From Myxococcota bacterium (lineage in GTDB: Bacteria > Myxococcota_A > UBA9160 > PR03): a DNA stretch of 17,288 nucleotides. Location of the stretch: the NCBI GenBank assembly GCA_030066475.1, contig JASJBO010000184.1, positions 1 to 17,288 of the forward strand. The letters are read 5' to 3'. Position numbers and translations under genes: made by a program. Position 1 is the first letter of the stretch, and every line of letters begins with the position of its first letter. Of this stretch, positions 10,719 to 17,288 are shown piece by piece. The notes under the pieces were generated by a model that was not told the DNA's origin, made no database searches, and was given only the letters and a program-made list of their open reading frames with translations.

Positions 10719-10742
10719 AGGGTACTTTCCCTTGGGGGCAAG

Positions 10743-11135
10743 GTGATCGTCGGCAGCGGAATCGACCTGATCGAAGTCGTGCGCGTGGAGCGCGCGCTCG
10801 AGCGCTTCGGCGCGCGCTTCGAGCGCCGCGTGTTCTGCCCCGGCGAGATCGAGGCCTGCCGCCGCCATCGGCGTCCGGCGCCTCACTTCGCGCAGCGCTT
10901 CGCCGCCAAGGAGGCGCTGATGAAGGCGGTCGGGACCGGCTGGGCCCGCGGCGTTCGCTGGGTCGACATCGAGGTGGTCGGTGGTCCCGGCACCGGGCGC
11001 CCCGCGAGCCTGCGCCTGCACGGCGAGGTGGCCGCGATCGCGGCGCGCCGCGGGGCGGTCCGCGCCCATCTCGGGATGGGCCGCAGCCGTTCGCTGGCTC
11101 TGGCCAGCGTGCTGCTCGAGGCGGCAGCGGCTTGA
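10743..11135 (+). CDS. acpS: Holo-[acyl-carrier-protein] synthase
   Basis: Transfers 4'-phosphopantetheine from coenzyme A to apo-acyl carrier protein, activating it for fatty-acid synthesis. The 130-aa protein has the two family signatures: GSGIDLIEVVRV with metal-binding Asp8, and FAAKEALMKAVGTG at 53-66 with metal-binding Glu57. Length is typical of the trimeric AcpS type. The GTG start is chosen because the family begins two to five residues before the GxGID motif and because a GGGGG stretch lies just upstream. A longer open frame from 10671 would start inside the direct repeats. The stop overlaps the acylase gene start (TTGA). It is the first gene of a three-gene overlapping set. Confidence 0.94.
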   Translation: MIVGSGIDLIEVVRVERALERFGARFERRVFCPGEIEACRRHRRPAPHFAQRFAAKEALMKAVGTGWARGVRWVDIEVVGGPGTGRPASLRLHGEVAAIAARRGAVRAHLGMGRSRSLALASVLLEAAAA

Positions 11136-13558
11136 GCGGCAGACAGCGCTCCGGGCCCGCCCGGCTGTGGATCGCCCTGCTGCTGCTGGGTGTCGTCGTG
11201 CTGGCGGGCCGCGAGGCGCTCCAGCGCCGCGCGCAGCAGCGCGCGCTGCCGCCGCGCGAGGGCGCGCTGCGCATCGCCGGCCTCGGGGCGGCGGTCACGG
11301 TGCTGCGCGACGGGCGCGGCATTCCGCACCTGCGCGCGCGCAGCGAGCGCGACGCGCTGGTGGCGCTCGGCTACGTCCACGCCCAGGACCGGCTGGCGCA
11401 GATGGAGTGGCTGCGCCGCAGCGCCCAGGGGCGCACGGCCGAGGTGATCGGTGCGGACGGCCTGGCCGCCGACCGGCTGGCGCGCACGCTCGGCACCGCC
11501 CGCAGCGCTGCCGAGCGGGCCGAGCGGCTCGATCCCGACACCCGCAGGGCGCTCGAAGCCTACGCGGCGGGCGTGAACGCGCGCATCGATCGCATCGAGT
11601 CGGGCGCGACCGCGCGTCCGGCGCTCCTCGCGCAGCTCGACGTCCCGCTCGCGCCCTGGACGCCGGCCGACTCGATCGCGGTCGTGAAGCAGCTGGCCTG
11701 GGCCCTCGGCGGCTCGTTCGAGGGGACGCTGGTGCTCGACGACCTGGTCCAGAAGCTCGGTGGCTTCGGGGCGCGACCCTTCTTCCCGCCCGGAGCGGCC
11801 GGCGACCTGGTGCCAGTGCCCGAGCGCCCGGCGGTCCAGGCGCGCGCCCCCGAGCGCCCGCCTCCGCTGCCCGTGCGCCGCGCGCTCGGCCTCGGCGGCC
11901 GCAGCGTGGGAAGCAGCGCCTGGGTGGTGAGCGGCGCGATCGCGGAGCAGGGCAGGCCGCTGCTCGCGGCCGACCTGCACCTGCCGCCCACGGCGCCCTC
12001 GCTGCTCTACGAGGCGCACTGGCGCGCCGCCGATGCCGAGGTGGCCGGTGTCACGATTCCGGGCGCCCCGGTGTTCTGGATCGGCCACAACGGGCGGGTC
12101 GCGTGGGCGGCCACCGAGGCCCGCTGTGCGGTGGTCGACGTCTACCGCGAGACGCTCGATCCCGACGACCCCGAGCGCTACCGGGTCGGCTCGAAGTGGC
12201 GCTCGGTCGCGCGGCGCGAGGAGCGCATCGGGGTGCGCGGCGCGTCGGACGAGCTGTGGGTGGTGCGCAGCACCGCCCGCGGGCCGCTGCTCGGAGCCCT
12301 GGCGGGCGAGGACGCGGCGCCGCTGGCCCTCGCCTGGCCCGGCAGTCGCGACGGTGATGGGCTCGGCGCGCTGCTGCGCGCCGCGCGCGCCCGCGACGCC
12401 GCCGAGTTTCGTCGGGCCCTGGCCGACCATCACGAGCCCGCGCTGCTGTTCGTCTACGCCGACCTCCGGGGCGCGGGCGGCCGCCAGCTGGCGGGCTGGA
12501 TCCCGCGCCGCTCGATGGCCAGCGGGCTCCAGCCGGTGCCCGGCCGCTCGCGCTGGTACGAGTGGCGCGAGCGGATCCCCTTCGACGCCCTGCCGCACGC
12601 GACCCTCGCCGGCGGCGCCGACTGGCTGATCGCGGCCGACAACCCGCTCTCCGAACGGGCCGGCGAGGCGCCGCTCGAGTGGTGGTGGCGCTCGGGCGAG
12701 CGGGCGCGCCGCATCGACGCGCTGCTGCGCCAGGCGCGCGCGCAGGGCGGGATCGAGGCGGAGACGCTCGCGGCGATCCAGCGCGACCAGGTGGTCGCGG
12801 CCGCGCGCGAGCGGGTGCGGCTGGCCCTCGACCTGGCGGGCGAGCTCGACTCGCTGCCGCCCGAGGCAGGGGCGGTGGCGGAGATCCTGGCGGGCTGGGA
12901 TGGCGACGCCGCCGCGGGAAGCGTGGGGGCGGCGGCCTGGCACATGCTCGGGACCCAGCTCGTGCGCGAGCTGCTCGAGGCGCGCATCGGTCCGGACCTC
13001 ACGAGTCGCTACCTGAGGCTGCGCGGCGTGCAGCTCGAGACGCTCGCCGACGCCATCTTCGACGCCGCGCTGTCTCCGTCCGGCGCCGATGCTCTGGCCC
13101 AGCCCGGCCAGGTGCGCGAGGCGCTGCGTGCGGGGCTCCGCTCGACGGGGCTGGCCCTGCGCGTGCGGCTGGGCACGGACCCGCAGCGCTGGTCGTGGGG
13201 ACGGCTGCACCAGCTGCGCTTCGAGCCCTACGGCTGGATGCCTCGCACGCTCGCGCCGCCGCTCGGCGGATCGCGTCCCTACGGAGGCAACGGCGCCACG
13301 GTCGCCGTGGGCGAGTTCGATCCGCTCGATCCGTTCGAGGTGCGGGTGGTGTCGGCCTACCGGTTCGTCGTCGACCTCGCCGACGCCGATCTCGCGCTCT
13401 CCGCGCTGGTGCCGGGCAGCTCGGAGCATCCGGGCGACCCGCTCGCCGTGGCGGGACTGGAGCGCTGGCTGGGCGGACGGCCGGCGCTGCTGGCCACGAA
13501 TCCGCTGCTCGTGGACGAGACCGCGCGCACCCGGCTCTCCCTGAGCCCGGCGCCGTGA
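11132..13558 (+). CDS. Penicillin acylase family N-terminal-nucleophile hydrolase
   Basis: An 808-aa precursor of the self-cleaving amidohydrolase family that includes penicillin and acyl-homoserine-lactone acylases. A hydrophobic segment at residues about 13-25 (LWIALLLLGVVVLAG) serves as signal anchor or signal peptide, so it acts in the envelope or periplasm. The alpha-chain signature DGRGIPHLRA...GYVHAQDRLAQMEWLRR is intact. The predicted autocleavage site is Gly260|Ser261 in VGSSAWVVSG, which makes Ser261 the nucleophile. The beta chain shows ADLHLPPTAPSLLYEAHW and FWIGHNGRVAWAAT with the oxyanion Asn320. Oddly, the usual Asn after the nucleophile (SNxW) is Ser262 here. The TTG start overlaps the acpS stop with GAGG ten bases upstream. 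The end overlaps the next gene (GTGA). The substrate could be an N-acyl amide or amino acid but is unknown. Confidence 0.9.
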   Translation: MSGRQRSGPARLWIALLLLGVVVLAGREALQRRAQQRALPPREGALRIAGLGAAVTVLRDGRGIPHLRARSERDALVALGYVHAQDRLAQMEWLRRSAQGRTAEVIGADGLAADRLARTLGTARSAAERAERLDPDTRRALEAYAAGVNARIDRIESGATARPALLAQLDVPLAPWTPADSIAVVKQLAWALGGSFEGTLVLDDLVQKLGGFGARPFFPPGAAGDLVPVPERPAVQARAPERPPPLPVRRALGLGGRSVGSSAWVVSGAIAEQGRPLLAADLHLPPTAPSLLYEAHWRAADAEVAGVTIPGAPVFWIGHNGRVAWAATEARCAVVDVYRETLDPDDPERYRVGSKWRSVARREERIGVRGASDELWVVRSTARGPLLGALAGEDAAPLALAWPGSRDGDGLGALLRAARARDAAEFRRALADHHEPALLFVYADLRGAGGRQLAGWIPRRSMASGLQPVPGRSRWYEWRERIPFDALPHATLAGGADWLIAADNPLSERAGEAPLEWWWRSGERARRIDALLRQARAQGGIEAETLAAIQRDQVVAAARERVRLALDLAGELDSLPPEAGAVAEILAGWDGDAAAGSVGAAAWHMLGTQLVRELLEARIGPDLTSRYLRLRGVQLETLADAIFDAALSPSGADALAQPGQVREALRAGLRSTGLALRVRLGTDPQRWSWGRLHQLRFEPYGWMPRTLAPPLGGSRPYGGNGATVAVGEFDPLDPFEVRVVSAYRFVVDLADADLALSALVPGSSEHPGDPLAVAGLERWLGGRPALLATNPLLVDETARTRLSLSPAP

Positions 13559-14622
13559 GTGCGCTGATCCTGTACGCCGACGTGCCCGGCTTCTACGCCG
13601 AGGTGGAGCGCAGCGCCGACGCCGCCCTGGCCGATCGCCCCGTGATCGTGGGCGGGGATCCGCGCAAGCGCGGACTGGTGCAATCGGCCACGGCCGACGC
13701 GATCGCGGCCGGGGTGAGCGAGGGCATGAGCGTCCTCGAAGCCCTCGAGCGCTGCCCGCGCGCGCGCGCGCGGCGGACCCAGATGCCGCGCTATCGCGAG
13801 GCCGCCAAGCGGCTGCGGGTGTGTCTGGCCGGGTTCTCGGAGCGCCTCGAGCCGGCGGGTCTCGGCGCGGCCTACCTCGACGTCTCGGCCGTGCCGCTCG
13901 AGCCCGACGCGCTCGCCGAGCGGGTGCGCGAGCGGGTGCGCAGCGAGCTGGGGCTCCCGCTCCGCGTGGGCGCCGGGCCGGTCAAGTTCGTGGCGTTCCT
14001 CGCGGCCGAGGAGGCGGGCCCCGCCGGCTCCTGCGTCGTGGGGATCGACGAGGTGGCGGAGTTCCTGGCGCCCCTTCCGGCCAGCCGCCTGCCCGGGGTG
14101 GGCCCGAACACGGCCGCCCGGCTCGCGGAGCTGGGCGCGCACCGCGTGGGCGACATCGCCCGACTGGGACGGGGCCCGCTCGAGGCCGCGCTGGGCAACC
14201 ACGGCCTCACCGTGCTGGGCATGGCCCTGGGTCGCGGCGACGACCGCATCCGGGCGGCGCGGCATCCCCAGACCCTCTCGCAGGAGACCACGCTGCCTGC
14301 TCCCGAGCTGGATCGCGGCGCGCTGAGCGATCAGCTGCGGCAGCTCGCCGAGCGGCTCGAGCGGGCGCTCGTGCTCGAGGGGCTCGCCGCCCGCCGGCTG
14401 GTCCTGAAGGTGGGCTGGGCCGACGGCGAGCGCACCACGCGCAGCCGCACGGTCTCGCGCGACCTCGCGGAGGGCACCGAGCTGCTGGCGCTGGCCGAGA
14501 CCCTGCTGGGCCGCACCCAGGCGGGATCGCGGCCGATCCGGCTGCTCGGGCTGGCCGCCACGCAGCTGCTGCGGCCGGCGCGCGACGACCGGCAGCTGGC
14601 GCTGTTTCCGCCCGAGCGCTGA
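13555..14622 (+). CDS. DinB-like Y-family DNA polymerase homologue with degenerate active site
   Basis: A 355-aa protein that follows DinB (Pol IV) along its whole length: N-terminal palm strand LILYADVPGFYAEVE, RLEPAGLGAAYLDVS, GAGPVKFVAF, thumb helix-hairpin-helix LPGVGPNTAARLAELG, and a little-finger domain ending GSRPIRLLGL. Only the first metal ligand (Asp9) is kept. The DinB SLDE motif (D103, E104) is GLGA here, with Gly104 and Ala105. The nucleotide-binding Tyr and Arg of the YPARKFGV segment are Ala47 and Ile50. Polymerase activity is therefore unlikely. The C-terminus carries QLALF at 347-351, a consensus sliding-clamp-binding motif. ImuB is another clamp-binding Y-family protein without catalytic acids, but this one has DinB size and no imuA or dnaE2 neighbour here. 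The GTG start overlaps the acylase stop (GTGA). Confidence 0.85.
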   Translation: MSALILYADVPGFYAEVERSADAALADRPVIVGGDPRKRGLVQSATADAIAAGVSEGMSVLEALERCPRARARRTQMPRYREAAKRLRVCLAGFSERLEPAGLGAAYLDVSAVPLEPDALAERVRERVRSELGLPLRVGAGPVKFVAFLAAEEAGPAGSCVVGIDEVAEFLAPLPASRLPGVGPNTAARLAELGAHRVGDIARLGRGPLEAALGNHGLTVLGMALGRGDDRIRAARHPQTLSQETTLPAPELDRGALSDQLRQLAERLERALVLEGLAARRLVLKVGWADGERTTRSRTVSRDLAEGTELLALAETLLGRTQAGSRPIRLLGLAATQLLRPARDDRQLALFPPER

Positions 14623-14652
14623 CCCCTTGGGCCGCGCGCCTGCACTTTCGAC

Positions 14653-14680
14653 TCAAGCTGCTGCCCGAGCACGCCGAAGC
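14653..14680 (+). promoter_or_regulatory. Possible sigma-28 (FliA)-type promoter before the PilZ gene
   Basis: TCAAGCTG and GCCGAAGC are separated by 12 nt, resembling the flagellar sigma-28 pattern (TAAAG/TCAAG, 11-12 nt, GCCGATAA). The match is good in the -35 element and in GCCGA but weak in the last three bases. It would place a transcript start about 25-30 nt before the ATG of the PilZ gene. Confidence 0.35.
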
Positions 14681-14714
14681 GCCTCCCGAGGCCGTATCGG
14701 CCGCGGGGAGCACC

Positions 14715-15041
14715 ATGGTTGCCGAAGCCGACCGCCGCAAGTACCGGCGCATCGAAACCGACCAGGTGATCTCGTTCGCCCCGATCGAGTCCGACGATCG
14801 GCTGGCGCTGAGCAAGAACCTCTCGGCAGGCGGGATCTGCTTCGAGGTCGTCGGCTGCGAGATCGGCTTCGGAGACCTGCTCCGGCTCACCTTCAACGTC
14901 CTGGACGAGACGTTCGTCGCCGTCGGGCGGGTGACCTGGGCCACCGACCTCGATGCCCTGACCCAGGAGGTCGGGCTGGAGTTCGTCGAGATCGACCCGT
15001 TCGCCCTGCGGGCCATCGAGGAAGCCTCGATCGAGCCCTAG
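14715..15041 (+). CDS. PilZ-domain protein, likely c-di-GMP receptor
   Basis: A 108-aa single-domain PilZ protein. The two c-di-GMP-binding motifs are present: the arginine motif RRKYRR at residues 7-12 (RxxxR) and NLSAGG at 35-40, which fits (D/N)xSxxG. The rest shows the beta-barrel pattern, with FGDLLRLTFNVL, FVAVGRVTWA and VGLEFVEIDP. No output domain or membrane segment is present, so it probably acts by binding another protein, for example in motility, pili or exopolysaccharide control. The ATG is preceded by GGGGAG at a short spacing. A possible sigma-28 promoter lies upstream. The gene is not overlapped by its neighbours, unlike most genes here, so it may be its own transcription unit. 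Confidence 0.92.
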   Translation: MVAEADRRKYRRIETDQVISFAPIESDDRLALSKNLSAGGICFEVVGCEIGFGDLLRLTFNVLDETFVAVGRVTWATDLDALTQEVGLEFVEIDPFALRAIEEASIEP

Positions 15042-15102
15042 CTTGCCCCCGCGGGGGACGGCGGGTTGACCGGCCTCGGCCAGGGTGCCAGCCTCCGGCG
15101 CC

Positions 15103-16362
15103 GTGGCGGACTTTCATCAGACCGGCGCCATCACCACGCTGCATCGATTGGCTGGAGGCGACCTCGCGCAGGTCGAGGCGGACCTGGAGCACCATGCCCA
15201 GGCGCGCCCGATCGCGCTGGTGCTGCCGTGCCTTCACGCCGAGCTGCGCGGCACGGCCCTGAAGGGCATCGTCGAGACGCTGCGGGGCGTGCCCTACCTG
15301 CACCAGGTGGTGGTGAGCGTCGACGGCGCCACCGAGCGCGAGGACTTCGACGAGATGCGGGCGGCCTTCGAGGGGCTGCCCACGCTCGACGGCCGCGGCG
15401 CCACGCTGCTGTGGAACGACGGCCCGCGCGTGCGCGAGGTGCTGGACCGCCTGCGCGCCGAGGGCCTCGAGCCCGGCAGCCGGGGCAAGGGACGCGCCAC
15501 CTGGATCGCCTACGGATACGTGCTCGCGACGGACGAGGCGCGGGTGGTGGCGGTCCACGACTGTGACATCCAGGCCTACTCGCGCGAGCTGCTGGCGCGG
15601 CTGTGCTTCCCCACGGTGAACCCGAACCTGAATTACGAGTTCGCCAAGGGCTACTACAGCCGGGTCACCGACCGGCTCTACGGCCGGGTGACGCGGCTGT
15701 TCATGACCCCGCTGCTCCAGGCGATGAAGTCGGTGCTGGGCCCCCTGCCGCTGCTCGAGTACCTGGGGTCGTTTCGCTACCCCCTGGCCGGCGAGTGCTC
15801 GATGCGCACCGATCTGGTCCGGATCAACCGCATTCCGAGCGACTGGGGCCTCGAGATGGGCGTGCTGGCGGAGGTATTCCGCAACTGCTCGCAGAAGCGG
15901 ATCTGCCAGGTCGAGCTGGTCGAGAACTACGAGCACAAGCACCGCGAGCTGTCGGAGAACGACCCCACCACCGGGCTCCACCGCATGGTCGTCGACATCG
16001 CGGGGGCCCTGATCCGCAACCTGGCGAGCTACGGCGTCCAGTTCGACGCCGGCTTCCTGAACACCCTGATCGCCGCCTACGTGCGGACCGCCCAGGACGG
16101 CGTGGCGCGCTACAGCGACGACGCGGCCGTCAACGGGCTGGTCTTCGATCGGCACGCCGAGGAAGTGGCCGTCGAGACGTTTTCTCGCGCCCTACGGGCT
16201 GCCGGATTGGGTTTCGTGCGCGATCCTATGGGAACCCCCCAGATACCCAATTGGAGCCGCGTGACGTCGGCGCTGCCCGACGTGCTCGACGAGCTTCGCG
16301 GTGTGGTGGAGGCAGACGGACGAGGCCACAACCTGTCCGTGGTCCGGGGAGGACGTTCGTGA
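15103..16362 (+). CDS. Glycosyltransferase, glucosyl-3-phosphoglycerate synthase-like (GT81)
   Basis: A 419-aa GT-A type glycosyltransferase that resembles archaeal and bacterial GpgS, which joins NDP-glucose to 3-phosphoglycerate on the way to the compatible solute glucosylglycerate. Seen are the N-terminal DFHQTGAITTLHRL, PIALVLPCLHAEL, the substrate segment GKGRATWIAYGY, the metal-binding HDCDI (Asp153, Asp155), FAKGYYSRVTDRLYGRVTRL, IPSDWGLEMGVLAEV, RICQVELVENYEHKH and IPNWSRVTSALPD. Family assignment rests on recognised resemblance of these blocks and was not searched. The GTG at 15103 is preferred because homologues begin just before DFxQ. GTG 15085 would add six residues. Neither has a good ribosome-binding site. 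No GpgP phosphatase is visible nearby. The stop overlaps the kdsA start (GTGA). Confidence 0.78.
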   Translation: MADFHQTGAITTLHRLAGGDLAQVEADLEHHAQARPIALVLPCLHAELRGTALKGIVETLRGVPYLHQVVVSVDGATEREDFDEMRAAFEGLPTLDGRGATLLWNDGPRVREVLDRLRAEGLEPGSRGKGRATWIAYGYVLATDEARVVAVHDCDIQAYSRELLARLCFPTVNPNLNYEFAKGYYSRVTDRLYGRVTRLFMTPLLQAMKSVLGPLPLLEYLGSFRYPLAGECSMRTDLVRINRIPSDWGLEMGVLAEVFRNCSQKRICQVELVENYEHKHRELSENDPTTGLHRMVVDIAGALIRNLASYGVQFDAGFLNTLIAAYVRTAQDGVARYSDDAAVNGLVFDRHAEEVAVETFSRALRAAGLGFVRDPMGTPQIPNWSRVTSALPDVLDELRGVVEADGRGHNLSVVRGGRS

Positions 16363-17174
16363 AGATCGGAGACATCCAGATCGGCGGCGGCGCGCCGCTC
16401 GCGTTGATCGCGGGTCTGAACGTGATCGAGTCCGAGCGCGCGACGCTCGAGACGGCGCGGCTCGTGCGCGATCTCGCCGGGCGCCACGACCTGCCGCTGG
16501 TGTTCAAGGCCTCGTTCGACAAGGCCAACCGCTCCAGCCACCGCTCGTTCCGCGGTCCGGGCCTCGACGAGGGCCTGCGCATCCTCGAGCGCGTGCGCGA
16601 CGAGGTCGGGACGCCGCTCACGACCGACGTGCACGAGCCGGGGCAGGCCAAGCCGGTTGCCGAGGTGGTCGACTGCCTGCAGATCCCCGCCTTCCTGTGT
16701 CGGCAGACCGACCTGGTGGCGGCCTGCGCCGCGACCGGGCGGCCGCTCAACTTCAAGAAGGGCCAGTTCATCGCCCCGATGGACATGCGGCTCGCCGTCG
16801 AGAAGGCCCAGCACTTCGGCGCCAGCCAGGTCATGGTGACCGAGCGCGGCGCCGCCTTCGGCTACCACGACCTGGTCGTCGACATCCGCGGCATCGTGGC
16901 GATGCGCCGCTTCGCGCCGGTCTGCTTCGACGCGACGCACGCGGCGCAGCTCCCCGGTGCGGGGCGCGACGCCTCGGGTGGCGACCGCACCGCGGTGGCG
17001 CCGCTGGCGCGGGCTGCCGTGGCGGCGGGCATCGACGCGCTCTTCCTCGAGGTCCATCCGGATCCCGAGAACGCCCCGTGCGACGGACCGAGCCAGATCG
17101 AGTTCGCGGAGTTCGACCGCCTGCTGGCCGACGTCGTGACGATCGACCGGGTGCTGGGTCCGCGGCGCGGCTAG
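16359..17174 (+). CDS. kdsA: 3-deoxy-8-phosphooctulonate (KDO-8-P) synthase
   Basis: Cytosolic TIM-barrel aldolase of 271 aa that condenses phosphoenolpyruvate with arabinose 5-phosphate, committing carbon to KDO and lipopolysaccharide inner core. Diagnostic blocks are FKASFDKANRSSHRSFRGPG, LTTDVHEP, IPAFLCRQTDL, NFKKGQFIAPMDM, VTERGAAFGYHDLVVD, CFDATHAAQLPG and CDGPS. Asn21 in AGLNVIES replaces the metal-binding Cys of metallo-KdsA (AGPCAIES), so this is the metal-independent class, like E. coli. The GTG overlaps the glycosyltransferase stop and has GGGGAGGA five bases upstream, the strongest ribosome-binding site of the region. An inverted-repeat element begins directly after the stop. kdsA indicates an LPS-bearing outer membrane. 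Confidence 0.97.
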   Translation: MKIGDIQIGGGAPLALIAGLNVIESERATLETARLVRDLAGRHDLPLVFKASFDKANRSSHRSFRGPGLDEGLRILERVRDEVGTPLTTDVHEPGQAKPVAEVVDCLQIPAFLCRQTDLVAACAATGRPLNFKKGQFIAPMDMRLAVEKAQHFGASQVMVTERGAAFGYHDLVVDIRGIVAMRRFAPVCFDATHAAQLPGAGRDASGGDRTAVAPLARAAVAAGIDALFLEVHPDPENAPCDGPSQIEFAEFDRLLADVVTIDRVLGPRRG

Positions 17175-17288
17175 CAGCCCGTTGAAGAACCCTCCCGTCG
17201 CCTGGCACGCGCCTTCGGCCCGAGCTCTGCGTTGCGAAACCTCGCCGTAGCTACGGCTATGGCTGCGGTTTCGCGCCTTGATCTCGGG
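17175..17288. repeat. Inverted-repeat extragenic element, truncated by the window end
   Basis: The 114 nt after kdsA hold nested symmetry. CCCGAG (17219-17224) pairs with CTCGGG (17283-17288). GCGAAACC (17234-17241) pairs with GGTTTCGC (17267-17274). The centre holds the perfect 14-nt palindrome GCCGTAGCTACGGC (17244-17257). Left of this lies CAGCCCGTTGAAGAACCC directly at the kdsA stop. No open frame of note is present. It may act as a transcription end for kdsA, but its size suggests a mobile or repeated element. Confidence 0.6.

Larger units (their letters stand above)
10425..10742. other. Divergent intergenic region between gap and acpS
   Basis: This 318-nt gap must hold the promoters for gap (leftward) and acpS (rightward). 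I see no clear sigma-70 hexamer pair for either. It contains a perfect 11-bp hairpin (10601-10628) and a cluster of degenerate direct repeats (10631-10718). The repeats reach to within 25 nt of the acpS start. A short minus-strand open frame (10569-10718) is formed by the repeats and is not called as a gene. Confidence 0.7.

Noticed and set aside
10883..13429. An 848-codon minus-strand open frame opposite acpS and the acylase
   Set aside because: Its translation is Arg/Ala/Gly/His-rich with no domain, and the opposite strand encodes complete recognisable proteins.
13555..13900. Frameshift or pseudogene explanation for the missing catalytic residues
   Set aside because: The reading frame is continuous and all flanking family motifs are in phase, so the changes are substitutions and not a local frame error.
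13555..14622. Calling the gene imuB
   Set aside because: The loss of catalytic acids is shared with ImuB, but length (355 aa), the DinB-like motifs throughout and the absence of imuA or dnaE2 in the window argue against it.
15046..15057. Perfect palindrome CCCCCGCGGGGG after the PilZ gene
   Set aside because: It has no loop and no T tract. It might help termination but the evidence is too weak to call.

Overview
The window is about 17.3 kb of very GC-rich, densely coding DNA. It reads as a chromosomal segment of a Gram-negative bacterium, most likely a deltaproteobacterium-like lineage (Myxococcota, Desulfobacterota or Binatota type). This placement is inferred from the GC content, heavy GTG/TTG start use, a DnaK-Hsp20-Lon cluster, a compact gap-pgk-tpiA-secG operon and a KDO-8-phosphate synthase, which implies lipopolysaccharide. 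I see no phage, insertion-sequence transposase or CRISPR array.

Left part, plus strand (1-5476). The 3' part of dnaK is followed by a small heat-shock protein gene and lon. They are separated by 7 nt and then joined by an ATGA overlap, which makes a protein quality-control operon. A TGATG junction couples an outer-membrane OmpA-type lipoprotein gene to lon. A separate small gene for a lysine-rich secreted protein of unknown function follows and ends at a good hairpin terminator. A flavin reductase-like gene overlaps a short-chain dehydrogenase gene (5590-6851).

Middle, minus strand (6869-10424). Gene order in transcription is gap, pgk, tpiA, secG, tRNA-Leu(GAG), with 2-6 nt between the coding genes. 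Three consecutive glycolytic enzymes are thus linked to a SecYEG subunit and a tRNA. The secG to tRNA-Leu(GAG) order matches secG-leuU of E. coli.

Right part, plus strand (10743-17174). After a 318-nt divergent gap holding degenerate repeats come acpS, a penicillin-acylase-family hydrolase and a DinB-like protein, all joined by 4-nt overlaps. The DinB-like protein has lost two of the three catalytic carboxylates but ends in a consensus sliding-clamp-binding motif, so it looks like a non-catalytic Y-family polymerase. A PilZ-domain gene follows, preceded by a sigma-28-like promoter. A glucosyl-3-phosphoglycerate-synthase-like glycosyltransferase then overlaps kdsA. The window ends inside an inverted-repeat element that starts directly after the kdsA stop codon.

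The most unusual items are the catalytically degenerate DinB-like protein with its clamp-binding tail, its translational coupling to an N-terminal-nucleophile hydrolase and acpS, and the two extragenic repeat types (10601-10718 and 17175 to the end).
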